From: Rhodopseudomonas palustris
GTDB lineage: Bacteria; Pseudomonadota; Alphaproteobacteria; Rhizobiales; Xanthobacteraceae
Assembly (NCBI RefSeq): GCF_013415845.1
Contig: NZ_CP058907.1
Location: forward strand, 992,001 to 1,056,000
DNA: 64,000 nt
Direction of reading: 5' to 3'
The notes beneath the pieces are model-generated. The model did not search any database and had not been told where the DNA came from. It worked only from the letters and a program-made list of their open reading frames with translations. The stretch's first letter is position 1. Every line of letters begins with the position of its first letter. Shown in pieces: positions 23,718 to 32,355 of the stretch. Position numbers and translations under genes: made by a program.

Positions 23718-25252
23718 CGGATCAGCCGGCGTTGCCCGGCCGCCGGTTGATGTTCCGGCGACAGTCCGAGGCTGGTCCACATCGCATCGACCCGTGCGAT
23801 CACGTCCTTGTCCATCTCCAGCACCTTGCCCCACTCGCGCTCGGTCTCGGTGCCGATCTTGTTGGTGGCGTCGATGCCGAGCTTACCGCCGAGTCCGGAT
23901 TTCGGCGAGGCGAAGTCGAGATAATCGATCGGGGTGTCGCTGATCGACACCATGTCGCGCGAGGTGTCGCAGCGTGTCGACACCGCCCACATCACGTCGG
24001 CCCAGTCGCGGACATCGACGTCGTCGTCGACGATGATCAGGAGCTTGGTATAGCTGAACTGCGGCAGCATCGACCACAGCCCCATCATCAGCCGGCGCGC
24101 CTGGCCGGGATAGCGTTTCTTGATCGAGGCGACGGCGATACGGTACGAGCACGCTTCCGGCGGCAGCCACAGATCGACGATCTCGGGGAATTGCCGCCGC
24201 GCGACCGGAAGAAACACGTCGTTGAACGCCTCGCCAAGTCGCGATGGCTCATCCGGCGGCCGTCCCGTATAGGTCGACAGATAGATCGGGTGGCGCCGCA
24301 TGGTGATCGCGGTGATCCGCATCACCGGGAATTCCTCGACCGCGTTGTAATAGCCGGTGTGGTCGCCATATGGCCCCTCCGGCGCGGTCTCGGTCGGTGA
24401 CACGAAGCCTTCCAGCACGATCTCGGCATCGGCCGGCACGCTGATCGGAATGGTCTGGCACGGCGTCAGGCTCGGACGCTCGCCGCCGAGCAGGCCGGCG
24501 AATTTGATTTCCGACACCGTCTCCGGTAGCGGCAGCACCGCGGAGAGAATCATCGACGGATCGGCGCCGATCACAATCGCGACCGGCATCTCGCGCTTGT
24601 CGGCCTTCCACTGGTGGTGGTGCTTGGCGCCGCCGCGATGCGCCAGCCAGCGCATGATGAGGCGATCCTTGCCCAGCACCTGCATCCGGTAGACGCCGAC
24701 ATTGTCGGTGCCGTGTGCGCCGGGCGGCGGCTTGGTGAAGACGAGGCCCCAGGTGATCAGCGGTGCCGGTTCGCCTGGCCAGGGGATCTGCACCGGCAGC
24801 CGGCCGAGATCGACCGCGTCGCCGGTCAGCACCACTTCCTGCACCGGCGCCGATTTCGCCAGCTTCGGTCGCATCGCCAGCGCGGCCTTGGCCATCGGCA
24901 GCTTGCTCAAAGCGTCGGTCAGGCTCTGCGGCGGTGCCGGCTCGCGCATTTCGGCGAGCGCCTCGCCGAGCCGCGACAGGTTTTCCGGCAGGATGCCGAG
25001 GCCCCAGGCCACCCGTTCGACGGTGCCGAACAGATTGACCAGGATCGGCATCTCGGACGGCGTGCCGTCGGCCTTGATCGGGTTTTCGATCAGGAGTGCC
25101 GGGCCACCGGCATGCAGCACACGACGATGGATTTCTGTGAGGTCATGGACCACCGACACCGGCTTGCGGATGCGGTGCAACTGTCCGCGTGATTCGAGAT
25201 AGCCACTAAATGCACGCAGATCAGGGAAGGGCGGTTTGACGCGGCTCAGCAT
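23714..25252 (-). CDS. ubiD: UbiD, 4-hydroxy-3-polyprenylbenzoate decarboxylase
   Basis: UbiD decarboxylates the prenylated benzoate ring intermediate of ubiquinone synthesis using prenylated FMN. The 512-residue length is standard. Motifs include the metal/prFMN region AHRGGAKHHHQWKADKREMP, EGPYGDHTGYYN with the catalytic glutamate region (SPTETAPEGPYG), and DDDVDVRDWADVMWAVSTR near the C-terminus. The ATG at 25252 follows GGAGA closely. It is divergent from ubiTUV with a FixK-type box between. ubiX follows with a four-base overlap. Confidence 0.95.
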   Translation of the reverse strand: MLSRVKPPFPDLRAFSGYLESRGQLHRIRKPVSVVHDLTEIHRRVLHAGGPALLIENPIKADGTPSEMPILVNLFGTVERVAWGLGILPENLSRLGEALAEMREPAPPQSLTDALSKLPMAKAALAMRPKLAKSAPVQEVVLTGDAVDLGRLPVQIPWPGEPAPLITWGLVFTKPPPGAHGTDNVGVYRMQVLGKDRLIMRWLAHRGGAKHHHQWKADKREMPVAIVIGADPSMILSAVLPLPETVSEIKFAGLLGGERPSLTPCQTIPISVPADAEIVLEGFVSPTETAPEGPYGDHTGYYNAVEEFPVMRITAITMRRHPIYLSTYTGRPPDEPSRLGEAFNDVFLPVARRQFPEIVDLWLPPEACSYRIAVASIKKRYPGQARRLMMGLWSMLPQFSYTKLLIIVDDDVDVRDWADVMWAVSTRCDTSRDMVSISDTPIDYLDFASPKSGLGGKLGIDATNKIGTETEREWGKVLEMDKDVIARVDAMWTSLGLSPEHQPAAGQRRLIR

Positions 25253-25302
25253 GGTGTCTCCCTGCGGACAACACTGGTCAGCACTTGCCATCGACCCTGT
25301 CT

Positions 25303-25316
25303 TTGATCAGGCGCAA
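25303..25316. promoter_or_regulatory. FixK/FNR-type box between ubiD and ubiT
   Basis: TTGATCAGGCGCAA matches TTG(A/C)-N6-(T/G)CAA. It sits near the middle of the 115-base divergent gap, about 58 bases from both start codons, so it could activate ubiT and ubiD alike. Oxygen-sensing control fits O2-independent ubiquinone synthesis. Confidence 0.7.
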
Positions 25317-25367
25317 AGAAGTACCGTCGGGGCCGGGCTACGCGAACTGTTCACGATAAGGTGGCCC

Positions 25368-25913
25368 ATGTCGGTATCCAATTCGTCCGTCTCCAGGATG
25401 CCCGCGCCGCTTGCCCTCGCGACGCGGGTGTTGCCGCTGTTGCCACTGCAGGTGTTGCTCGGAATCTGCTTGCGCGAAATTCGCGCGCGCCATCCCCGGA
25501 TCTTCGATCGCCTCGGTCCGCACACCGGCAAGCGATACGGCCTCGCGCCGACCGATCTGCCGATCGCGTTCGTGCTCGAGCCGCGCCGGATGAATCCGCG
25601 GGTTACGGTGGTGCGTACGCTGCCTACCAACATCCACGCGCGGATCGCGGGGCCGCTGTCGGCGCTGATCGGTATGACCGACGGCTCCTATGACGGCGAC
25701 GCGCTGTTCTTCTCGCGCGACATCGAAATCGACGGCGACATGGAAGCGGTGGTCGCGCTGCGCAATGCGATCGACGATTCCCGCGTCGACTTCCTGAAAG
25801 AGTCGGTGGCGTGGTTCGGCCCGCTGGCGGCGCCGATCGAACGGATCTTGCGCAGCCTGGTCGGCGCGCAGCCCGGTTATCGCGAAGAGCTGGGTGTCGG
25901 AGGCGGAGGTTAG
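25368..25913 (+). CDS. ubiT: UbiT, SCP2-domain protein of anaerobic ubiquinone synthesis
   Basis: UbiT carries a sterol-carrier (SCP2) lipid-binding domain and, in E. coli, is required with UbiU and UbiV for O2-independent ubiquinone synthesis, probably by binding the hydrophobic intermediates. Here the domain covers most of the 181 residues: LPLLPLQVLLGICLREIRAR, RFDRLGP-like segment, LPIAFVLEP, ISGPL-like ARIAGPLSALIGM, DGDALFFSRDIEIDGDMEAV. The ATG at 25368 follows AAGGTGG at 25358-25364. ubiU starts three bases after its stop. Confidence 0.88.
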   Translation: MSVSNSSVSRMPAPLALATRVLPLLPLQVLLGICLREIRARHPRIFDRLGPHTGKRYGLAPTDLPIAFVLEPRRMNPRVTVVRTLPTNIHARIAGPLSALIGMTDGSYDGDALFFSRDIEIDGDMEAVVALRNAIDDSRVDFLKESVAWFGPLAAPIERILRSLVGAQPGYREELGVGGGG

Positions 25914-25916
25914 AGC

Positions 25917-26894
25917 ATGGAACTGATCTGTCCCGCTGGTACGCCGGCAGCGCTGCACGATGCCGTCGCCGCAGGCGCCGATGCGATCTATTGTGGTTTC
26001 AACGACGAAACCAACGCGCGCAACTTCCCGGGGCTGAACTTCAGCCGCGAGGAGATGCGTGAGTCGATCGCGCACGCGCATCGCTACGGCACCAAGGTGC
26101 TGGTGGCGATCAACACCTTCGCCCGCGCCGGCAATGTCGAGCTGTGGCAGCGCGCGGTCGACGACGCGGTCGAAGCCGAGGCCGACGCGCTGATCCTCGC
26201 CGACGTCGGCGTGATGGATTACTGCGCCAAGACCCATCCGGAGCAGCGGTTGCACGTCTCGGTGCAGGCGGCTGCCGCGAATCCGGATTCGATCCGGTTC
26301 TATGTCGACAGCTTCAACGCGCAGCGCGTGGTGCTGCCGCGCGTGCTCAGCGTGCAGGAAATCGCCGCGATCACCAAAGAGGTGAAGGTCGAGACCGAGG
26401 TCTTCATCTTCGGCGGCCTGTGCGTGATGGAGGAGGGCCGCTGCTCGCTGTCGTCCTACGCCACCGGCAAGTCGCCGAACATGGACGGCGTGTGTTCGCC
26501 GGCCGCCTCGATCCAGTATCGCGAGCAGAACGGCTCGCTGGTGTCGCGGCTCGGTGAGTTCACCATCAACAAGTTCGCCAAGGGCGAGGCTGCGGCGTAT
26601 CCGACGCTGTGCAAGGGCCGCTACCAGACCGACGAAGGCTGCGGCTATCTGTTCGAAGACCCGGCCAGCCTCGATGCCACCACGATGCTGCCGGACCTGC
26701 GCGCCGCCGGCGTCGCGGCGCTGAAGATCGAAGGCCGCCAGCGCGGCCGGGCCTATATCGAGCGGGTGGTGAAGACGTTCAAGGACGTGCTCGCCGCGCT
26801 CGATGACGGACGGCCGCTGCCGGTCGACGCACTGCGCGGCCTGACCGAAGGCCAATCCACCACCACCGGCGCCTACAAGAAGACCTGGCGCTGA
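25917..26894 (+). CDS. ubiU: UbiU, iron-sulfur hydroxylase subunit (U32 family)
   Basis: UbiU and UbiV form a complex with a [4Fe-4S] cluster each and carry out the ring hydroxylations of ubiquinone without oxygen, using prephenate as hydroxyl donor in E. coli. The 325-residue protein keeps cysteines at positions 169, 176, 193 and 232, the cluster-ligand spacing of the family (C-x6-C-x16-C-x38-C). The U32 signature appears as EVFIFGGLCVMEEGRCSLSS. It lies in the unit ubiT-ubiU-ubiV. The FixK box before ubiT suggests induction at low oxygen. Confidence 0.95.
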   Translation: MELICPAGTPAALHDAVAAGADAIYCGFNDETNARNFPGLNFSREEMRESIAHAHRYGTKVLVAINTFARAGNVELWQRAVDDAVEAEADALILADVGVMDYCAKTHPEQRLHVSVQAAAANPDSIRFYVDSFNAQRVVLPRVLSVQEIAAITKEVKVETEVFIFGGLCVMEEGRCSLSSYATGKSPNMDGVCSPAASIQYREQNGSLVSRLGEFTINKFAKGEAAAYPTLCKGRYQTDEGCGYLFEDPASLDATTMLPDLRAAGVAALKIEGRQRGRAYIERVVKTFKDVLAALDDGRPLPVDALRGLTEGQSTTTGAYKKTWR

Positions 26895-26962
26895 CAGCGT
26901 GGCGCCGACGCCCGTCGGCGCCGAGTGATTTTTCGCGAACCACCCACAGCGAGGCTACTCCC

Positions 26963-27883
26963 ATGCAACTCACGCTTGGACCGGTGCTGTTCAACTGGAA
27001 GCCGGAAGAGTGGCGCGACTTCTATTTCCGCATCGCCGACGAAGCGCCGGTCGACACCGTCGTGGTCGGCGAGGTGGTGTGCTCGAAGCGCCAGCCGTTC
27101 CTCGAGGAGCACATCCCGGCGGTGGTCGAACGCCTCGCCGGCGCCGGCAAGAAGGTGCTGATGGGCTCGCTGGTGCTGATGTCGCTGCCGCGCGAGCGCA
27201 AGGCGATGGGCGAGCTCGCCGCCGACGACGGCTTCATGATGGAGGTCAATGACCTCTCCTGCCTCGGCATGCTCGGCGGCAGGGCGCACGCGATCGGTCC
27301 GTTCGTGAACATCTACAACGAGTCGACTGCGGCGTATTTCGCCTCGCGCGGCGCCGACCGCATCTGCCTGCCGCCGGAGCTGCCGCTGTCGGCGATCCGC
27401 AGCATCGCCAAGTCGCTGCCCGACGTGTCGTTCGAGGTGTTCTCGTTCGGCCGCGTGCCGCTGGCGATCTCGGCGCGCTGCTATCACGCCCGGCTCAACA
27501 AGCTGACGAAGGACAACTGCAAGTTCGTCTGCGAGCAGGACCCCGACGGTCTTGCCGTGACCACGCTCGATGACGAGCCGTTCCTGGCGATGAACGGCGT
27601 GCAGACGCTGTCCTACACCTGCGCCAGCCTGCTTGGCGACATCGACAAGCTCAAGGACGCCGGCGTCTCCTCGATGCGGCTGTCGCCGCAGCAGTGTGAC
27701 ATGGTGGCGGTCGCCAAGCTGTATCGCGAGGTGATCGACGGCAAGATCGCCGTCGCCGAAGGCGGGCAGAAGCTCGATCAGCTCTACCCTCTGAAGAAGT
27801 CCAACGGCTTCCTGTTCTCGAAGCCGGGCGCCGCGTTCGTGACTGACAGCGGCGACGTGCGGCGGATCGTGCCCGCCGCGTAA
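26963..27883 (+). CDS. ubiV: UbiV, iron-sulfur hydroxylase partner (U32 family)
   Basis: UbiV is the second [4Fe-4S] U32 protein of the anaerobic hydroxylation complex. Cysteines at residues 40, 173, 186 and 190 match the C-xn-C-x12-C-x3-C pattern of UbiV. The product has 306 residues, standard length, and starts MQLTLGPVLFNWKPEEWRDF. It lies 68 bases after ubiU in the same direction. The ring decarboxylase genes ubiD and ubiX are across the divergent promoter, so most of the O2-independent steps visible are in one 5-kb locus. Confidence 0.95.
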   Translation: MQLTLGPVLFNWKPEEWRDFYFRIADEAPVDTVVVGEVVCSKRQPFLEEHIPAVVERLAGAGKKVLMGSLVLMSLPRERKAMGELAADDGFMMEVNDLSCLGMLGGRAHAIGPFVNIYNESTAAYFASRGADRICLPPELPLSAIRSIAKSLPDVSFEVFSFGRVPLAISARCYHARLNKLTKDNCKFVCEQDPDGLAVTTLDDEPFLAMNGVQTLSYTCASLLGDIDKLKDAGVSSMRLSPQQCDMVAVAKLYREVIDGKIAVAEGGQKLDQLYPLKKSNGFLFSKPGAAFVTDSGDVRRIVPAA

Positions 27884-27928
27884 GCGCGGCGATTATTTGA
27901 AGCTCGGCGCCTCTCTACACAAACAACC

Positions 27929-28026
27929 GTCACCCTCCGCGCAAGCGGAGGGCCCAGTGCGGCCGTGCGCTGATCATTGAAGCAAAGCTCTGGATACTGG
28001 ATCGCTCGTCTGCGCGGGCGATGGCG
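27929..28026. repeat. Intergenic palindromic repeat, type B
   Basis: This is the inverse of the copy at 15799-15897: GTCACCCTCCGCGCAAGCGG on the left, ATACTGGATCGCTC and GCGCGGGCGATGGC on the right. Confidence 0.7.
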
Positions 28027-28073
28027 GCCGATTGTGTGGCATCGAGTGGCAATGCGGATCACCACTCGGTCCC

Positions 28074-28214
28074 GTCATGCGCAGGCTCGACCCGCCTGCG
28101 GGGCCGAAGCCCCTTCGGCGTGGCGAAGGCCCGCGCATCCATCCCGCGCGTGAGCGCGTGCGCAACAGCTTCATTTGAAGAAGATGGATCGCCGGGTCCA
28201 GCCCGGCGATGACG
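28074..28214. repeat. Intergenic palindromic repeat, type A, long form
   Basis: Arms GTCATGCGCAGGCTCGACCC and GGGTCCAGCCCGGCGATGAC, with ATCCATC/GATGGAT inside and the same GC-rich central insert as the copy at 4233-4363. The type-B copy lies 47 bases upstream. Confidence 0.8.
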
Positions 28215-28370
28215 GCTTGCTTGGTTCGAAGAGGGAGCGTGCTCTCAGCCCGTTACGTCAGCGGCTTCAATATTCTGCACCTCGCCGCCGCCAAGGTCAT
28301 CGACCATGGTGGGTACGCCGGATGTCGCCGGCGACGTTAATCCCGGGGCGCTCAGCCGGGCCAATTGCCG

Positions 28371-29672
28371 CTAGCCGAGCGTCTCGTCGAGCCAATCGAA
28401 GATTCGGGCGAAAGCCAATCGGTTGGCTCCGACTTGGCAATGCGCGCCGGCGCCTTCCGCCGTCGTGAAACGGATCAGGGTCTTACGACAGGTCAGGTGA
28501 TCGTACAGTTGCTGGGGCTGTTGTGTGAAGAACAGATCTGCCTCGGCGTCGCAAACCAGCGTCGGGCAAGTGATCGCCTCCGCCACCCCATTGCGAAGAT
28601 TGTAGTCGAGCATCTTAGCTAGGAAAGCGCGTGGTGACGCGGCGCCGGTCGACCACATCCCGTGCTCGTAGGCCCAGCGGAAAGTCGTCGACGTCTTCAT
28701 TTGCTGCGCCAGCATCTGATCGATCGCCGGCGCTTGATCCGCTTTCAAACCCGACAGGAAGCCTTCGAGTTTTTCAGGCGGAACGTTCGCTTTGAAGGTG
28801 GCGGAAAAATCGTAGACGCCGTCATTGGCAATCAGAGCCGCAAGGCGCTTCTCGTAGGCGGCCGCCCGCGGGGCCAATAGCCCGCCCAGGCTGATTCCCA
28901 TCAGCGCCAAGCGTTTCGGATCGACGTCGGGCCGCGTCAGCGCGAAATCGACCACCGGACCGACCGCATTTTCCCAGTCCGGCCTGAAGACGAGGCCGTC
29001 GCGATGCAGCGGGCCATATTGGCCGGGGCCGTCAAAAGCCAGGACATTATAGCCGCGTTCGACTGCCGCGCGTGCGCCGAACACATGCATCTCTTCAGCT
29101 GAACCGTCGAAGCCGGTATGCAGGATCAGAGTTGGACGCCGGCCAGGGCGGCCGGCTGAGTGGAAATAGCCGGGCAGCGTGCCGGTCCCGTATGGGATTT
29201 CGACGGGTTCGATGGCCGGTTCGTGCATCCTGGCGGCTTGGCCGTAGCATTCCACCGACCGCTTATAAGCCCGCAAAACCCTGGCGTCGTGCGGGCTTCC
29301 GTGCAGGAAGAAATCGGAGCACTGGTAGTAGGTCGCCGCGCGCAACAGACCATCTCGCGCGCTGACCCGATGGCCCCGCGCCAACTGTCTGGACGCTTCC
29401 TCTGCAACACGGTCTGCGGTCGCGTTCCATGCTGCGTACCAGCTATCCACGTCGCCAGCTTGGATGCTGTTGGCCGTCGCCAGAACTTCGCCAAATGATG
29501 AGCCGCCGTATTCTCCGGCTCCGATCGCTCGCAGCGTCTCGTACCAGAACTGATTATCGCTGGGAAACAGCAGCCGATCGACCGGAGGCGAGCCTGCCGC
29601 CGCTGGCGCTTGGCCAGCGTTGGTGAACAGAGTTGCAAGTGAAGTCGCGGCGAGAAAGAAACGACGATCCAT
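28371..29672 (-). CDS. Exported alpha/beta hydrolase (433 aa)
   Basis: An N-terminal export signal (DRRFFLAATSLATLFTNAGQ, a possible Tat-like RR start, cleavage near residue 25) precedes a helical cap (about 30-175) and an alpha/beta-hydrolase fold. The nucleophile elbow is GISLGG, with LILHTGFDGS forming the oxyanion region and a late His near AGAHCQVG as the probable catalytic base. The cap-plus-core layout resembles FrsA-like esterases and 2,6-dihydroxy-pseudo-oxynicotine hydrolase relatives. The substrate is unknown. It is divergent from a TetR regulator that probably controls it. Confidence 0.82.
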   Translation of the reverse strand: MDRRFFLAATSLATLFTNAGQAPAAAGSPPVDRLLFPSDNQFWYETLRAIGAGEYGGSSFGEVLATANSIQAGDVDSWYAAWNATADRVAEEASRQLARGHRVSARDGLLRAATYYQCSDFFLHGSPHDARVLRAYKRSVECYGQAARMHEPAIEPVEIPYGTGTLPGYFHSAGRPGRRPTLILHTGFDGSAEEMHVFGARAAVERGYNVLAFDGPGQYGPLHRDGLVFRPDWENAVGPVVDFALTRPDVDPKRLALMGISLGGLLAPRAAAYEKRLAALIANDGVYDFSATFKANVPPEKLEGFLSGLKADQAPAIDQMLAQQMKTSTTFRWAYEHGMWSTGAASPRAFLAKMLDYNLRNGVAEAITCPTLVCDAEADLFFTQQPQQLYDHLTCRKTLIRFTTAEGAGAHCQVGANRLAFARIFDWLDETLG

Positions 29673-29723
29673 GGGGAATGCTCCTGTAACGAGCCACCAT
29701 GATAGGCGCCGAGGAGCGTTATT

Positions 29724-29737
29724 GCAAAATTTTTTGC
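29724..29737. promoter_or_regulatory. Candidate TetR operator GCAAAA-TT-TTTTGC
   Basis: A perfect 6-bp inverted repeat with a 2-base centre lies in the 81-base divergent gap between the hydrolase and TetR genes. Its position 16 bases before the regulator start suggests autorepression. Confidence 0.5.
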
Positions 29738-29753
29738 GTTAAGGACTGTCGCG

Positions 29754-30326
29754 ATGCAGCGTAATTCTCCTAAATCCCGACCTGGCGGTCGCGCGGCGCG
29801 GACAAAAACTGCTACGTTTCAAGCAGTTGCGGAGCTCGTCGCGGAAAAGGGACATGGGGCGGTAAGCATGACCGACGTGGCCGAGCGAGCCGGAGTCGCG
29901 GCGACGAGCCTCTATCGGCGCTGGGGAGACATCGGCTCGCTGATCCGCGAGGTCGCGGTCGAGCAGTTGATGCGCGACTATCCCATTCCCGACACGGGAT
30001 CGATCGAGGGCGATCTCCGCCAGTGGGCGCGATCGATCGCTTTGACCTTAAGCCGGCCCGAAGGTTCGTCTTTCTTTCGCGCCTTCGTCGCCACCGCCAC
30101 GCCGACACATGCCGGGACCGTGGCGCCGCCGGAAGCGTTGGCACGGCGGATCGAGCAGATTGAGCAGATGCTGGCGCGCGCGAATGCCCGCGGCGAACGC
30201 GCGCTCGCCGTCGATGACGTCATCGACTTTCTGCTCGCCCCGCTGTTCGTGCGCGCGCTTTTCGGCACGCCGCTCGACGAGGAAGCGGCCGAGGCTCTAG
30301 CCGAAAGGTTGCTGAAGAGATGGTGA
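29754..30326 (+). CDS. TetR/AcrR-family regulator (190 aa)
   Basis: The N-terminal helix-turn-helix is canonical: FQAVAELVAEKGHGAVSMTD, VAERAGVAATSLYRRWGDIGSLIREV. The C-terminal ligand-binding half (about residues 80-190) is helical and resembles the TetR C-terminal group with a long second helix. It is divergent from the exported hydrolase and likely represses it through the palindrome at 29724-29737. The ligand is unknown. Confidence 0.88.
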   Translation: MQRNSPKSRPGGRAARTKTATFQAVAELVAEKGHGAVSMTDVAERAGVAATSLYRRWGDIGSLIREVAVEQLMRDYPIPDTGSIEGDLRQWARSIALTLSRPEGSSFFRAFVATATPTHAGTVAPPEALARRIEQIEQMLARANARGERALAVDDVIDFLLAPLFVRALFGTPLDEEAAEALAERLLKRW

Positions 30327-30354
30327 TGCAGAAGGAGGGCTGATCACGAGCCTC

Positions 30355-31143
30355 TCAGCTCAGCGGCTTCAGGATCCGCGCGAGTTCGGCGTGGATGGTT
30401 TCGTTGCCGCAGACGATGTCGCCGGTCTTGAGAACGTCGCCGCCGTTGATGTCGCCGACGGTGCCGCCGGCTTCGCGGATCATCACGATGCCGGCTGCGA
30501 TGTCCCACGGCGACAGGTTGCGTTCCCAGAAGCCGTCGAAGCGGCCGGCCGCGACCGCGCCGAGGTCGAGCGAGGCGGTACCGAACCGGCGCAGGCCGGC
30601 GACCTTCGGCTGCAGGGCGGCCATCTCGCGCTGGTTCTGCGCGAAGTCACCGCGGCCGATATGCGGCAGGCCGCAGCCGATGACGCAGTCGTGGAGTTCA
30701 CGGCGATTGGCGACGCGCAGGCGGGTGTCGTTGAGGAAGGCGCCCTTGCCGCGCTCGGCGATGTACAGCTCCTCATTGGCAGGATTGTAGATCACGCCAG
30801 CGATCATCGTGCCCTCGCGCTCGAGCCCGATCGAGATCGCGAAATGCGGGATGCCGTGCAGGAAGTTGGTGGTGCCGTCGAGCGGATCGACGATCCAGCG
30901 GTGGCTCTTGTCGGCGCCTTCGCGCACGCCGCCTTCCTCGCCGAGGAAGCCGTAGCCCGGCCGGGCTTTCGACAGGTCCTCGTACAGCATCTCCTCGGCG
31001 CGCTTGTCGGCGCGCGACACGAAGTTTGCCGGGCCCTTCAGCGACACCTGGAGATTCTCGATCTCGCCGAAGTCGCGCTTGAGGCTGCGGCCGGCGCGGC
31101 GCGCCGCCTTGACCATGACGTTGATGAGGGCGGAATGGATCAT
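30355..31143 (-). CDS. suhB: Inositol monophosphatase family protein SuhB
   Basis: The Mg2+-binding motifs are all present: GEEGG (about residue 70), WIVDPLDGTTNFLHG (about 83-97) and SPWDIAAGIVMIREAGG (about 211-227). The 262-residue length is typical. Family members hydrolyse inositol-1-phosphate; in E. coli SuhB also takes part in ribosomal RNA antitermination. It ends the leftward series of genes starting at tkt, 104 bases after the Sel1 gene start side, so it may be transcribed with it or separately. Confidence 0.9.
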   Translation of the reverse strand: MIHSALINVMVKAARRAGRSLKRDFGEIENLQVSLKGPANFVSRADKRAEEMLYEDLSKARPGYGFLGEEGGVREGADKSHRWIVDPLDGTTNFLHGIPHFAISIGLEREGTMIAGVIYNPANEELYIAERGKGAFLNDTRLRVANRRELHDCVIGCGLPHIGRGDFAQNQREMAALQPKVAGLRRFGTASLDLGAVAAGRFDGFWERNLSPWDIAAGIVMIREAGGTVGDINGGDVLKTGDIVCGNETIHAELARILKPLS

Positions 31144-31247
31144 GGTCTGGTCTCGTGACGACCTGCGAATGGTCTGGTCGGGAAGGGGATGTGTGGGGTT
31201 TGCGGCCGCAAGGGGTGCCCTTTGCGGCGGGCGGCGTCAACCCCGGA

Positions 31248-32339
31248 TCATTTGCCGCCGCCGATCCAGGTCCGCGCCGCCTCTTCGGCCTTGGCGCGAT
31301 CCTCGGCCGACATCTGGGCCAGCGTCTGGTCGAGCTGCAGATCGCCCTTGCCGGCGGTCTTGGCGACCAGGTGCCATTTCATCGCCTCGTTGATGTCGCG
31401 CGGCGCGCCCTGGCCGGAGACCAGCACATGGGCGAGGCGGTTCTGGGCGATCGGGTTGTTGGCCCGCGCCGCCTTGCGCAGCAGCGCAACGGCGGCCGGC
31501 TCGTTCTTCGGGGTGCCGGTGCCGTTGTACAGCGCGATGGCGTATTCGACCTGGGCCGGGACGTTGCCGGCGAGCGCGGCGGCCTGCAGCAACCGCACCG
31601 ACTGCTCGATGCTCTTGGTTACCCCTGTACCTTCCTTGTAGAAGGTCGCCAGCGCGTATTGGGCTTCCGGGTTGCCGGCATCGGCGGCCATCCGCAGCAG
31701 TTCGGCAGCGCGCTTGACGTCCTGCGGGAAGGTCTGGCCGTCGAGATAGAGCAGCGCCAGATTATAGGCTGCCTTCGGCTCGCCAAGCTTGGCAGCCTGC
31801 GCCAGCCATTTGGCGGCTTCCTCGCGGTTCGGCGGGCCGCCGCGGCCGCCCATCCGGGCCATGGCGAGGGCAAACATCGCCTCGCGGTCGCCGAGATCGG
31901 CCGCTCGCGAGTACCACTCCGCCGCCTTCTTGTAGTCGCGCTTCACGCCGAGGGCATTGGCATAGAGCTCGCCCAGCATGGTCATGGCCTTGGCGTCGTT
32001 GTCGGCGGCGCGCTTCTGCGCCAGTTCGAACGCGGTCTTGTAGAAGCCGCGCTGATAGGCGCCGTACACCAGGTCGACGTTGGGATCTTCGGCCGTGGCC
32101 GCGCCGCCCTCGGGGGCGGCCTTAGCGTCGGGTTTGTCTCCCGGCTTCTTGGCCTTGTCCTTCGCCTCGGTGGCGGGTGCCTTAGCCGGAGCCGGCGGCC
32201 TGGGCTTCGGCTTTTCCGGCTCCAGCGGCTTCGGGAATGGGTTGGGGCCAGACGGCGGCGACAGCGAAACTTGCGCCGCCGCGCCGGTGGCAAGCAGCAG
32301 TGAAGCCGCAACAATCGCGAACGCGCGCAGCGCCTTCAT
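31248..32339 (-). CDS. Periplasmic Sel1-repeat protein (363 aa)
   Basis: A signal peptide (residues 1-22, LLLATGAAAQ) is followed by a Pro/Lys-rich low-complexity linker (about 30-80), then about six Sel1-like repeats (about 90-330) with the pattern A...LG.LY..G.GV..D...A..WY..AA..G. Sel1 repeats form an alpha-solenoid for protein binding. The ATG at 32339 is chosen. Its partner is unknown; the gene lies between the ThiE-like gene and suhB in the same direction. Confidence 0.85.
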   Translation of the reverse strand: MKALRAFAIVAASLLLATGAAAQVSLSPPSGPNPFPKPLEPEKPKPRPPAPAKAPATEAKDKAKKPGDKPDAKAAPEGGAATAEDPNVDLVYGAYQRGFYKTAFELAQKRAADNDAKAMTMLGELYANALGVKRDYKKAAEWYSRAADLGDREAMFALAMARMGGRGGPPNREEAAKWLAQAAKLGEPKAAYNLALLYLDGQTFPQDVKRAAELLRMAADAGNPEAQYALATFYKEGTGVTKSIEQSVRLLQAAALAGNVPAQVEYAIALYNGTGTPKNEPAAVALLRKAARANNPIAQNRLAHVLVSGQGAPRDINEAMKWHLVAKTAGKGDLQLDQTLAQMSAEDRAKAEEAARTWIGGGK

Positions 32340-32355
32340 CGTCGAATCCAATGTG

